Assembly: GCF_004346865.1 (NCBI RefSeq)
Contig: NZ_SMGR01000002.1
Coordinates: 186,001-250,000, forward strand
Direction of reading: 5' to 3'
Length of the DNA: 64,000 nucleotides
Source of the DNA: Shimia isoporae
GTDB lineage: Bacteria > Pseudomonadota > Alphaproteobacteria > Rhodobacterales > Rhodobacteraceae
A program made the position numbers and the translations under genes. The notes below the pieces were generated by a model that saw nothing but the letters and a program-made list of their open reading frames with translations, did no database searches and had not been told where the DNA came from. This document shows positions 8,066 through 16,069 of this stretch, piece by piece; position 1 is the first letter of the stretch, and each line of letters starts with the position of its first letter.

Positions 8066-10434
8066 CGGCAGCTGCGAAACATAAACAGCGACGGTTCTTT
8101 GGCTGGCGCGTAAAGCTCTCTGTGATCAACGGGTTGTTGATCACTGTGTTTGTAGGTGCTCTGGTCTACCTCAATGCGCTAACACAGAGAGAACTTGTCG
8201 AGCTCCGCAGGATTACAGAAATCGAAAGCCTCGGTCGGGTCGTCTCAGAGGTCTCTCTGAAATACATTCTCGACGAACGACCCGCTGAACTCGACATCTT
8301 CTACGAGGAGTGGTCCGAGAACCCGGATGTCACGACTCTTAATTTCATAGGGCACGACGGACTCATTCTTGTCGCTGGTCAATCCGGCGGCGGCGCACTG
8401 ATTTTCCAGCAAGCTGACGACCCGCTGATTGATGTTGCCAAAGGATCGCGCTCAAACGTCATCCGGCAGTACGAAACACACACTGTAGCTGTGTTTCCCA
8501 TGTACACGGGCACAACCTATTTGGGCGCCATATATTTACAATACGGCTACCAAAGTCTCCACACCGAGGTCGACGCGGTCATTAGGAACAACCTGAGAGT
8601 TGGCATCTTTTTCATATTAGTCGGCCTGGGGATCAGCGTCTGGCTCGCCTCCACAATGACAGCACCGCTGCGCGCTCTGGATGAAGCCAGCCTGAACGTC
8701 GCCGCTGGCGACCTGCAGCAATCCATTTCCATTCAAAGCAATGACGAAGTTGGCAGTTTGGCGCGATCCTTCAACACCATGATCGTCAACCTGCGAGAAC
8801 GGGTTGGTGCCCTTGAGGACACAAAACGCAAACTCGGTGAATCCAAAACCCAGCTCGAAGGCCAAAACGAACTCCTGCAAACCGCGCTCACGGAGGCGGA
8901 ACAGGCCAAGGAACGCGCAGAAGAGGCTGAATTGGCCAAGTCTCAGTTCGTCGCCCGCATGAGCCACGAAATCAGGACACCACTTAATGGGGTTCTGGGC
9001 ATGACCGAACTGCTTAGCGGCACACAGCTCGCACCAGAACAGTCAGACCTTCTCGATACGATTCAGAAATCCGGCGATGCGTTGCTCACGGTGGTGAACG
9101 ACATCCTCGATTTTTCCAAAATCGAAGCTGGCCAAATGAAGCTCAGCGAAGACAGCATCAACCTCGACGATTTGGTGGACGGAGCCGCACAAACACTTGC
9201 TGCTCCGGCAGACGCCGCTGGCCTTACACTTGTGACGGACCTTGCGCCAAGCCTGCCTGCGGTTTTGCTGGGTGACGAGATGAAACTCAGACAGATTCTT
9301 GTGAACCTGATCGGCAATGCAATCAAGTTCACGGATGCTGGCCACGTTCGGGTCACGGCTTATGAGACACACACAAACTCGGACCAACCCTTTATCCGAT
9401 TTGATGTGGAAGACACCGGACAGGGCATCCCCATGGAAAAGCTCGGCACTCTGTTTGAAGAATTCACACAGGTCGATGGTTCGCATAGCCGCGCCCATCA
9501 GGGCACCGGACTTGGGCTGGCGATTTCTCGTGGCTTTGTCGAACTGATGAACGGCCGTATCTGGGTCACCTCAACCATCGGACAAGGTTCAGCCTTCTCT
9601 TTTGAAATTCCCTTGCGCTCCGAGGGCAAAACGACGGTGGCCGGCGCGTTTGGCGCCCGCACCATCAGCGGCAAACATGTGCTCGTAGCGACGCAATCCG
9701 AGGTCCTCGCAGCCGCCTTTCAGACCCGCCTGTCCGCATGGGGAGCCATTGTCGACACGTCGAATGACCTCACAACATCCAATTGGATTGAAGAGGCAAC
9801 AAATGACGACACCGGAACCGTCTTGTTGGTCGACAAACCGCTGCTCTGCAAAAGCGCCGAAGCAATAGCGACCTGGAAGGAGAGGACTGGCGGCCGCGTC
9901 ATCGCGCTATCGGACCTAAGCAGCACCCGCGAACCTGCGCACAGGACAAATCCCTGTATCGACGAGATATTGCTCAAGCCTGTTTCAGCAAGGCGACTTA
10001 GGCAGGCTCTGGTGCCGTCCCAAACGGCCCCCCTCCAGGAAACCCTTCCCGAGGCGACGCCGGCACCTGGAGGCTCCTTCAAGAAGGTACTGTTGGTAGA
10101 CGATAACGCGACCAATCGAAAGATTGTCGAACTGATCCTTAAACGCCAGAATGTACCTTTCGAGATCGCGGTGAACGGTCAGGACGCTGTCGAAAAATTC
10201 TCGGCCTTCGAGCCGGATATCATCCTGATGGATGTCAGTATGCCGATTATGGACGGTTATCAGGCGACTCAGAAAATTCGCGCTTTGGAGAACGGCGTCC
10301 AGACATGCCGGATTGTCGGCCTGACTGCGCATTCCTCGCCCGAAGACCGAGCCGCCTGTTTGAGATCGGGAATGAACGATCATGTCGTCAAACCGGTCAA
10401 AATCGACGTCATCAAAAACCTGGTTGCAGCCTAA
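8062..10434 (+). CDS. hybrid sensor histidine kinase with periplasmic sensor
   Basis: A 790-residue membrane kinase starting at a GTG that overlaps the previous stop (GTGA). Order: transmembrane segment about 19–40; periplasmic domain about 41–177; transmembrane segment 178–197; HAMP 198–250 followed by coiled coil; HisKA with [13 protein letters not shown] (phospho-acceptor His302); HATPase with [18 protein letters not shown] and GTGLGLAIS; a degenerate receiver-like domain about 537–650; and a true receiver about 674–790 with Asp680/681, phospho-acceptor Asp724 (ILMDVSMP), Thr755 and Lys777. There is no HPt domain, and no response regulator or HPt gene is adjacent, so the next relay partner is unknown. 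Its coupling to the upstream binding protein suggests joint sensing. Confidence 0.95.
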   Translation: MTAAAKHKQRRFFGWRVKLSVINGLLITVFVGALVYLNALTQRELVELRRITEIESLGRVVSEVSLKYILDERPAELDIFYEEWSENPDVTTLNFIGHDGLILVAGQSGGGALIFQQADDPLIDVAKGSRSNVIRQYETHTVAVFPMYTGTTYLGAIYLQYGYQSLHTEVDAVIRNNLRVGIFFILVGLGISVWLASTMTAPLRALDEASLNVAAGDLQQSISIQSNDEVGSLARSFNTMIVNLRERVGALEDTKRKLGESKTQLEGQNELLQTALTEAEQAKERAEEAELAKSQFVARMSHEIRTPLNGVLGMTELLSGTQLAPEQSDLLDTIQKSGDALLTVVNDILDFSKIEAGQMKLSEDSINLDDLVDGAAQTLAAPADAAGLTLVTDLAPSLPAVLLGDEMKLRQILVNLIGNAIKFTDAGHVRVTAYETHTNSDQPFIRFDVEDTGQGIPMEKLGTLFEEFTQVDGSHSRAHQGTGLGLAISRGFVELMNGRIWVTSTIGQGSAFSFEIPLRSEGKTTVAGAFGARTISGKHVLVATQSEVLAAAFQTRLSAWGAIVDTSNDLTTSNWIEEATNDDTGTVLLVDKPLLCKSAEAIATWKERTGGRVIALSDLSSTREPAHRTNPCIDEILLKPVSARRLRQALVPSQTAPLQETLPEATPAPGGSFKKVLLVDDNATNRKIVELILKRQNVPFEIAVNGQDAVEKFSAFEPDIILMDVSMPIMDGYQATQKIRALENGVQTCRIVGLTAHSSPEDRAACLRSGMNDHVVKPVKIDVIKNLVAA

Positions 10435-10556
10435 GCCTCAACGCCAACCGGATACGCCGCCCGACCTCCCATACTCTCGCTGCAACTGTTGGCGACTGCA
10501 CTTGCCAAGGCACGGCAAGGCTGATCTATGGAAGGGCGAATTCGAGGGGAGCAAAG

Positions 10557-11612
10557 ATGACACATCTTTGGGTGCGGGCCGAGCAGCGGCCCAATGAAGA
10601 ACGGGTGGGACTCACGCCGGACGGCGCAAAGGCACTGCTGGACAAAGGCATCCGCGTCACCGTGGAAGAAAGTTCTGTCAGGGCCATCGCGATAGACGGT
10701 TACAAAGCAGCAGGTTGCGACATTGCACCGGAGAACAGCTGGCCCGAAGCACCGTTGGACGCCATTATCTTTGGTCTCAAGGAACTACCTGAAGACGGGA
10801 CACCCCTGCCGCACCGACACATTATGTTCGGCCATGCTTTCAAAGGCCAGCATTCCGGCGTCGCCCTGCTCAAGCGCTTCAAGCAAGGTGGCGGCACGCT
10901 GTATGACCTCGAATATCTTGTCGATGAAACAGGACGACGTGTTGCCGCGTTCGGCTATTGGGCGGGCTATGCCGGCGCCGCTGTGACCCTCAAAAGTTGG
11001 GCGGCCCAACAACGCAACGAACTCTGTGATGCCGTGGGCGTCTACAGCGGCAAGGACGCGCTGCTCGTGGATCTCACTTCGGAATTGGATGCCCTGTCGA
11101 CAAGCCGTCCGACTGCAATCGTGATCGGCGCTCTGGGACGAGTCGGAACAGGTGCCGCCGACCTTCTCGAAGCAATGGGATGCGCGGTCACCAAATGGGA
11201 CATGGCGGAAACCGCGACCGGCGGCCCGTTCCCGGAAATCCTTTCACACGATCTTTTTCTGAATTGTATTTTCGCCCGCCCGGGAACGCCGGTCTTTGTT
11301 CCCCAGGACGCTCTGACCGCAGACCGAAACCTCACGGCGATCGGCGACGTGGCCTGCGACCCGGACAGTGACTACAATCCGGTGCCGGTTTACGATCGCG
11401 CCACCACTTGGGAAGCCCCGGTTCTGCGTGTCGCCGAAAAACCGGTGCTCGACGTAATGGCAATCGACAACCTACCGTCAATGCTGCCTGTCGAAAGTTC
11501 CGAAGACTACGCCGCACAGTTGCTGGAAACCTTGATGAAACTCGATGACCTGAGCAATGGCGTCTGGACCCGAGCCGAGGCAGATTTCCTCAAGCATTCA
11601 AACGATCTCTAA
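10557..11612 (+). CDS. saccharopine dehydrogenase, lysine-forming type
   Basis: A 351-residue enzyme of the LYS1 / alanine dehydrogenase-PNT N-domain family. The N-terminus LWVRAEQRPNEERVGLTPDGA and the nucleotide-binding segment TAIVIGALGRVGTGAADLLEAMG are diagnostic. Saccharopine dehydrogenases of this type interconvert saccharopine with lysine plus 2-oxoglutarate. The frame opens 252 bases further upstream, inside the kinase gene, but the ATG at 10557 with GAGGGGA before it is the better start. The next gene, 13 bases downstream, encodes the glutamate-forming saccharopine reductase, so both steps are co-transcribed. Lysine is probably made through the DAP route here (dapB is in the window), so the pair is more likely catabolic; that is inference. 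Confidence 0.88.
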   Translation: MTHLWVRAEQRPNEERVGLTPDGAKALLDKGIRVTVEESSVRAIAIDGYKAAGCDIAPENSWPEAPLDAIIFGLKELPEDGTPLPHRHIMFGHAFKGQHSGVALLKRFKQGGGTLYDLEYLVDETGRRVAAFGYWAGYAGAAVTLKSWAAQQRNELCDAVGVYSGKDALLVDLTSELDALSTSRPTAIVIGALGRVGTGAADLLEAMGCAVTKWDMAETATGGPFPEILSHDLFLNCIFARPGTPVFVPQDALTADRNLTAIGDVACDPDSDYNPVPVYDRATTWEAPVLRVAEKPVLDVMAIDNLPSMLPVESSEDYAAQLLETLMKLDDLSNGVWTRAEADFLKHSNDL

Positions 11613-11625
11613 GGGGAGAAGAGAC

Positions 11626-12768
11626 ATGACAATTCATTGGTGTGGCACCGGCCTTTCCGCCATTCCCGGCCTGCGCCGCCTTCTGGAACAGGGCCGCCCG
11701 GTCACTGTTTGGAACAGAACGATCGCCAAAGCCGAAGAAGCGGTCGGCGACCTGACCAAGGACATCCGTTCCTTTGATATCGAGGCCCTCGGTGGTGTCC
11801 TCGCCAAGGGCGATGTCGTTGTGTCTATGTTGCCGGGCGACTGGCACGTTCCGCTCGCAGAACTCTGCATTTCCAAGGGTGCCAACTTTGTCAGCTCGTC
11901 TTACATTGCGCCGGAAATGAAAGCACTTGATGCCGCAGCCAAAGAGGCCGGTGTCGCCTGCGTAAACGAAGTCGGGCTGGACCCGGGCATCGACCACCTG
12001 ATGGCCCATGCTTTGGTGGCAGACTACCGCGGGTCCGACGCCTTCGACGCTGACAACACACTCAGCTTCATCAGCTATTGCGGTGGTGTGCCCAAAACCC
12101 CGAACCCGTTCCGCTACAAATTCAGCTGGTCACCGCTGGGTGTGCTGAAGGCGTTGCGCTCCCCTTCGCGCTCGATCCGCGACGGCAAGCCGCTTGATGT
12201 CAACCGCCCGTGGGACGCCATCAGCAGCTACGAAGCCCCACTCGCCACACCGGAGAGCTTCGAAGTGTATCCGAACCGAGACAGCATTCCATTCATGGAA
12301 GACTACAAGTTCGACCCCGACTGGAAGGTCGACACATTCGTGCGTGGCACCCTTCGTCTGAACGGATGGGCAGACGCATGGAGCGACGTGTTCCGCGAAA
12401 TCGAAACCCTCCAAGGACCCGAAGGCGATGCGCGTCTCAAAGAAATGTCCGACCAGTTCTGGGACGAAAACTCTTATGACGAAGGCGAGCCCGACCGCGT
12501 GATCCTCTGCGTCGGCCTCAAAGCCGAGAAAGCCGGCGCCGAGGTCTACCACAAAACCTACGCCATGGACGCTTGGGGCGATGAACGCGGGACCGCCATG
12601 GCCCGCCTTGTGTCGATCCCGGTATCGCTCGCAATCGAAGCCGTGCTGGACGGCAAAATCGAGGCAGGCGTGCACGCCGCCCCGTCCGATCCCGCACTGT
12701 TCAACGCCTGGCTCAACCACATCGGCGGGCTAGCGCAACACATGCAGATCGTCGACCACACGGCTTGA
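11626..12768 (+). CDS. saccharopine reductase-like dehydrogenase (glutamate-forming type)
   Basis: A 380-residue protein of the saccharopine dehydrogenase NADP/C-terminal family (LYS9-like). It has an N-terminal Rossmann segment (IHWCGTGLSAIPGLRRLLEQG) and the family motif EVGLDPGIDHLMA. The enzyme would handle the step between saccharopine, glutamate and aminoadipate semialdehyde. The ATG at 11626 is preceded by AGGGGAGAA and lies 13 bases after the stop of the lysine-forming partner. An aldehyde dehydrogenase for the semialdehyde is not adjacent. An intrinsic-type hairpin follows. Confidence 0.88.
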   Translation: MTIHWCGTGLSAIPGLRRLLEQGRPVTVWNRTIAKAEEAVGDLTKDIRSFDIEALGGVLAKGDVVVSMLPGDWHVPLAELCISKGANFVSSSYIAPEMKALDAAAKEAGVACVNEVGLDPGIDHLMAHALVADYRGSDAFDADNTLSFISYCGGVPKTPNPFRYKFSWSPLGVLKALRSPSRSIRDGKPLDVNRPWDAISSYEAPLATPESFEVYPNRDSIPFMEDYKFDPDWKVDTFVRGTLRLNGWADAWSDVFREIETLQGPEGDARLKEMSDQFWDENSYDEGEPDRVILCVGLKAEKAGAEVYHKTYAMDAWGDERGTAMARLVSIPVSLAIEAVLDGKIEAGVHAAPSDPALFNAWLNHIGGLAQHMQIVDHTA

Positions 12769-12776
12769 ACAGCAAA

Positions 12777-12810
12777 GGGCCCGGGAAATTACTCGGGCCC
12801 TATTCCTTTC
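12777..12810. terminator. hairpin terminator between convergent genes
   Basis: GGGCCCG and CGGGCCC enclose a short loop, followed by TATTCCTTTC on the plus strand. It lies between the ends of the saccharopine reductase gene and the quinone reductase gene. The T-tract is interrupted. Confidence 0.7.
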
Positions 12811-13402
12811 ACACCGCCTGCGCGCCAATCGTCGCGGCCTTCTTGAGCCAACGCTCCACCTTGCCGGGCTTGGGCTCGCTCGCGCCGTTGAAGTGTGTGA
12901 ATTTCAGCGGCTTGATCCCAATAAATCCCAGGATTTGACCGCGCAGCTGAACCATGAGCGCATTCCGGTAGGCCAGACGGAAAAACCACTTCGGTGTGTC
13001 TGACATTATGATGACCCGACCGGTGCGACCGGTAAGCAGAGGCGCAGGCAAACCGATTGTTGTCTTGTTGCGGGTATCAAACGTCCGGCCTGGCAGAAAA
13101 GCGCGGTCAAACACGCCCTTCAGTTTCGCAGGCACCCCACCCCACCACATGGGCGTTGCAAGCACAACGTGGTTGGACCACTCGATGTCTTGCAACACCT
13201 GTTCCAGTTCCGGCTCAAGCGGCTTCATGTTGACATAGCTGCCTGTACCGTAGTCTGGATCGAACTCCATATCGTGCAGATTCATGACGCGAACTTCATG
13301 TCCCGCGTCCTTTGCCGCCTGCGCATAACTCTCCGCCACAGATCCCGTCAGCGACTCCGCCGCCGGATGACCGTTCAACACGAAAATTCTTTTCTTGGTC
13401 AT
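12809..13402 (-). CDS. NAD(P)H quinone reductase, flavodoxin-like fold
   Basis: A 197-residue FMN/FAD enzyme of the Flavodoxin_2 family (MdaB/NQO/KefF-like). Diagnostic segments are KRIFVLNGHPAAESLT near the N-terminus, VVLATPMWWGGVPAKLKGVFDRAF in the middle and GFIGIKPLKFTHFNG near the end. It probably reduces quinones or electrophiles with NAD(P)H in the cytoplasm. The ATG at 13402 has GGAGG nine bases upstream; an ATG five codons earlier overlaps that ribosome site and is less likely. It is transcribed divergently from a TetR repressor gene, with three copies of one palindrome between them, so induction by the TetR ligand (perhaps a quinone) is likely. Confidence 0.9.
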   Translation of the reverse strand: MTKKRIFVLNGHPAAESLTGSVAESYAQAAKDAGHEVRVMNLHDMEFDPDYGTGSYVNMKPLEPELEQVLQDIEWSNHVVLATPMWWGGVPAKLKGVFDRAFLPGRTFDTRNKTTIGLPAPLLTGRTGRVIIMSDTPKWFFRLAYRNALMVQLRGQILGFIGIKPLKFTHFNGASEPKPGKVERWLKKAATIGAQAV

Positions 13403-13419
13403 AGCGATTCCCTCCATTA

Positions 13420-13486
13420 TTGACCGCGGTCAATTTAGAAGCACAAAAAACTGACCGCGGTCAATTACAAATTTGACCACGGTCAC
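13420..13486. promoter_or_regulatory. three TetR-type operators in a divergent promoter
   Basis: Three copies of a near-perfect 14-base palindrome: TTGACCGCGGTCAA at 13420–13433, CTGACCGCGGTCAA at 13451–13464 and TTGACCACGGTCAC at 13473–13486. Centres are 31 and 22 bases apart, close to three and two helical turns, so bound dimers would sit on about the same face. They fill the space between the quinone reductase gene and the TetR gene, and the third abuts the TetR start. This fits autoregulation and control of the reductase. The binding protein is inferred from position. Confidence 0.85.
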
Positions 13487-13506
13487 AAAACGTGCGAAAA
13501 ATACTC

Positions 13507-14085
13507 ATGGCCAGAGCAATTCAACAACGCACCCTTCAGACCCGCGCCAAGCTTTTGGACGCGGCCAAAGCCGTGATCGCCGAGAACGGATACGAAGCGA
13601 TGCGTGTTGAAGAAGTTGTGCTGCGCGCGGGAGTCGCCAAAGGCACCTTCTTTGCCCACTTCAAAGACAAAGACGCGCTCATGGACTTGCTAATAGGTGA
13701 AGAAATCGATCGGCACCTCGACATGATCGAAACACAGCCCGCACCCAAAACCATCTCCGAGATGGCTGCCGCAATCATGCCGCTGGTCGAGTACATGAGT
13801 TGCGAGCGTTACGTTTTTGACGTGATTCTGCGCCACTCCGGTGCGGCGGCAAATTGTGACATCGGACCCATTGCCATGACATTTGGCCGGCAGGCTGAAG
13901 TCACGGCCAACTGGTTGAAAGACAAACCTTTCCGCAAGGACATTTCCCCGGATCTTCAAGCCGAAGGCGTTCAAGCTTTTGTCGTGCAGGCGATCTCTCT
14001 GGTGTTCTGTTCCATGCACAATGCGGTGAGCCCGCAGGACAGGATGGAAACCTACCTGCGGGCCTGGCTTTTGCCTGAAGCGTAA
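13507..14085 (+). CDS. TetR family transcriptional repressor
   Basis: A repressor of about 192 residues. The N-terminal helix-turn-helix is clear: AKLLDAAKAVIAENGYEAMR, then VVLRAGVAKGTFFAHFKDKDALM. The C-terminal ligand domain is not assignable. The ATG at 13507 gives MARAIQQ; a GTG five codons earlier (13492) is possible but starts only five bases after the last operator. Neither has a strong ribosome site. It probably represses itself and the divergent quinone reductase through the operators at 13420–13486. Confidence 0.92.
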   Translation: MARAIQQRTLQTRAKLLDAAKAVIAENGYEAMRVEEVVLRAGVAKGTFFAHFKDKDALMDLLIGEEIDRHLDMIETQPAPKTISEMAAAIMPLVEYMSCERYVFDVILRHSGAAANCDIGPIAMTFGRQAEVTANWLKDKPFRKDISPDLQAEGVQAFVVQAISLVFCSMHNAVSPQDRMETYLRAWLLPEA

Positions 14086-14139
14086 CGCACCCTTCTGGCG
14101 CGTCCGTCACCTCACGAACCGTTCTGGCCCGCGAAAACC

Positions 14140-14294
14140 GATCCTTCTGGATCCAAACAGCGCGGCCTCGAATTCTGAGGCCAAACCATACAAAAGGCCG
14201 TACCGGCCAAACTCTTCAACAGGGCACATACTGCCCGCACAAAACCAATGCCCGCACGCGAGCCCACTCGTCAGATCGGTCCATCCTGGACCGA
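14140..14294. repeat. array of short hairpins with roughly 27-base spacing
   Basis: Five perfect small inverted repeats follow one another: GATCC/GGATC with TTCT loop (14140–14153); GGCCTC/GAGGCC (14164–14182); GGCCG/CGGCC (14196–14208); GGGCA/TGCCC (14222–14236); TCGGTCCA/TGGACCGA (14276–14294). A weaker CGAG/CTCG sits at 14259–14270. Centres of the first four are 26–29 bases apart. The word CTTCTGG or a close variant recurs from 14091 to 14313. The array lies between the convergent ends of the TetR gene and the Hint-domain gene and is not obviously coding. It could act as a terminator cluster or a structured RNA. Confidence 0.7.
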
Positions 14295-14315
14295 ACCCTT
14301 CTGGCGTCAGCCCTT

Positions 14316-15362
14316 CTAGGCCGCCTGCGCTACCAGATCGCGGAACACCGGCTTACCGGCGGCCATTCTGGCCCACGTCCGCGCCTCATGCGCTTTCATC
14401 TCTGGCAACCGCGTCTTCTGGAAACCTTCCAGAAGATCAGGTTGGGCATCCAACACCCTGCGCAGGTCGCGCCGGGCCTTGTCGTCGAGGCTTTTGGCGG
14501 TTTGCAGTCCAAGAAACAGGCTTTCCGCAGGCGCACCATTGGCCAAAACCAGTTCGTGGCGATCAAACAGCAGATGCACATAATCAACACCCGCTCTCCA
14601 TTCCGGGCCCGGTATGCCCGGAGCAGCGGTGATGTGCTTGGCCTGAGCGAAAACGGCCGCATGCGCTGTCAGCATCTCAACCTGCCAACCGCTAAGTGCG
14701 ATACGATGTTGTTGGGACACCCACAGATCGGCTTCCGGCAAACCCTTGCCCAGGCTGCCTTCAGGCACACACACGGGCCTCACGTCCGCAGAACGCAGCA
14801 AGTCGCTGTAGGAAAAGTGGCTTTTGCTGACCCAACGCAAAACCGCGCTGCCACCATCAGCAAGACAAACAGTGTCGCCAGCCTTCAGTTTTTCAACCGG
14901 AACCCGTCCATCGGGTGTGTCGATCATTGTTCCGGGAACGAAACAAACCGGGAGGTCCTCAGGGTCGCGATCCGGATGCTTGAGCTTGAATTCTTCATCG
15001 TCTTCAAACTCGTTCATGTCTTCTTCGCTGGCGTCCATGTCAGGGAAGAAGAACATACGCATGTCTTCGCCGGGCTCGGGATAGTCCTTCACTGTAATGA
15101 CAGCAATTTCCTGCCCCCAGAACTGCTCGGGGATGTCATCAGACTCCGGCGCCGTTCCGGTCATCTCAAATTTGAAATCGTAAGTTTCGCCGTCGATCAT
15201 AATGGCGGTGTCAGGATCGACCCGGCCATCATCTTCAAGGATCAGGTCACCGTCTTCACCTTTGGGAACAAACGTAATTTCCACCGCCGGATCATCCGTC
15301 GGTTCGATATCTTTGTCACCTTTGTCGTTGTTGTCAAAACGAACCCAGTAGCTTTGCCCCAT
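14316..15362 (-). CDS. Hint-domain (Hedgehog/intein-type) protein
   Basis: A 348-residue protein with two halves. Residues 1–139 are strongly acidic (many D/E runs, for example FEDDEEFK) and match no domain I recognise. From Cys140 comes a Hint_2 domain: CFVPGTMIDTPDGRVPVEKL, AGDTV, then VSQQHRIALSG and VHLLFDRHELVLANGAPAES. The family is common in Roseobacter-group genomes, often attached to secreted or RTX-type proteins, and its role is unclear. The start at 15362 (MGQSYWVRFD) has GGAGGG five bases upstream; the frame is open upstream but lacks support. There is no signal peptide. No C-terminal extein is present, so canonical protein splicing is not expected. Confidence 0.85.
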   Translation of the reverse strand: MGQSYWVRFDNNDKGDKDIEPTDDPAVEITFVPKGEDGDLILEDDGRVDPDTAIMIDGETYDFKFEMTGTAPESDDIPEQFWGQEIAVITVKDYPEPGEDMRMFFFPDMDASEEDMNEFEDDEEFKLKHPDRDPEDLPVCFVPGTMIDTPDGRVPVEKLKAGDTVCLADGGSAVLRWVSKSHFSYSDLLRSADVRPVCVPEGSLGKGLPEADLWVSQQHRIALSGWQVEMLTAHAAVFAQAKHITAAPGIPGPEWRAGVDYVHLLFDRHELVLANGAPAESLFLGLQTAKSLDDKARRDLRRVLDAQPDLLEGFQKTRLPEMKAHEARTWARMAAGKPVFRDLVAQAA

Positions 15363-15514
15363 AAGTCCCTCCAGATTTGGCAAAATCTCTCCCGCGCCCC
15401 CAAAAGCCGGACAAACTTGGGGCGGATCGAAATCCCGCGAACAGCGGTGGTGGTACTCGCAGCCGTCCCTCAGTCGTGCATGGGAGGCTGCTTCAGTGCG
15501 CATGTGGGTAAGCA

Positions 15515-15541
15515 AAACGCCCGCGTAAAGGGACGCGGGCG
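15515..15541 (-). terminator. intrinsic terminator of the DUF3775 gene
   Basis: On the minus strand GCCCGCGT and ACGCGGGC form a stem with a six-base loop, followed by GTTTTG. It lies about 65 bases past the DUF3775 stop and upstream of the Hint-domain gene, so it separates the two transcripts. Confidence 0.72.
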
Positions 15542-15603
15542 CAAATGGCAAAAATTACCAAAAAGTTGACGGATTAGATAAAAAACCGGCGAAAAATGGC
15601 CGA

Positions 15604-15930
15604 TTATCCGCGGCGAACGAGCTCATCCTCGGCGTCGCTCAGGGACATGCCAAGCTCTTCCATGCCACTTTCCAGATGATCGCTCAGATGCGGCGACCCC
15701 AGAAGGTAATCGGCAGTCGGGACGGTGTTCTCGGTTTTTGCGGTGCGGATTGCCTCTGCCAGTTCATCTGCTGCGAAGGCCTCGCGGCCAACCCACATCA
15801 CCGCAACAAGACTGGCCTGCTCATCTTCGTTTAGCCGTTCTATGAAGCCGCGCAACTCACCTTCGGCACGATCAAGTTCACGCGACATCAGGACAACCTG
15901 TGCAACCTGCCATGGGGAAATCTCAAGCAT
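15604..15930 (-). CDS. DUF3775 domain protein
   Basis: A 108-residue cytoplasmic protein recognised as DUF3775 from MLEISPWQVAQVVLMSRELD, SLVAVMWVGRE and PTADYLLGSPHLSDHLE. The family is small, widespread in Alphaproteobacteria and of unknown function. The ATG at 15930 has GGAGAGG upstream. It is transcribed alone, with a terminator downstream. Confidence 0.85.
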   Translation of the reverse strand: MLEISPWQVAQVVLMSRELDRAEGELRGFIERLNEDEQASLVAVMWVGREAFAADELAEAIRTAKTENTVPTADYLLGSPHLSDHLESGMEELGMSLSDAEDELVRRG

Positions 15931-16069
15931 AATGCCTCTCCGTTCTGGTCGTGATACTTTCAGTCACGCGCAACGCGCCGTCTTTGATGTGGCGCAAATA
16001 AATCAATGGGAGCATTTTGCCAGAATTGCCGCCAAGGGCAAGCATTGCGGAATGCGGACAGACCCGACC

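Noticed and set aside
14388-15569. 393-codon open frame antisense to the Hint-domain gene
   Set aside because: The minus strand encodes a clear Hint domain with a good ribosome site; the antisense product shows nothing.
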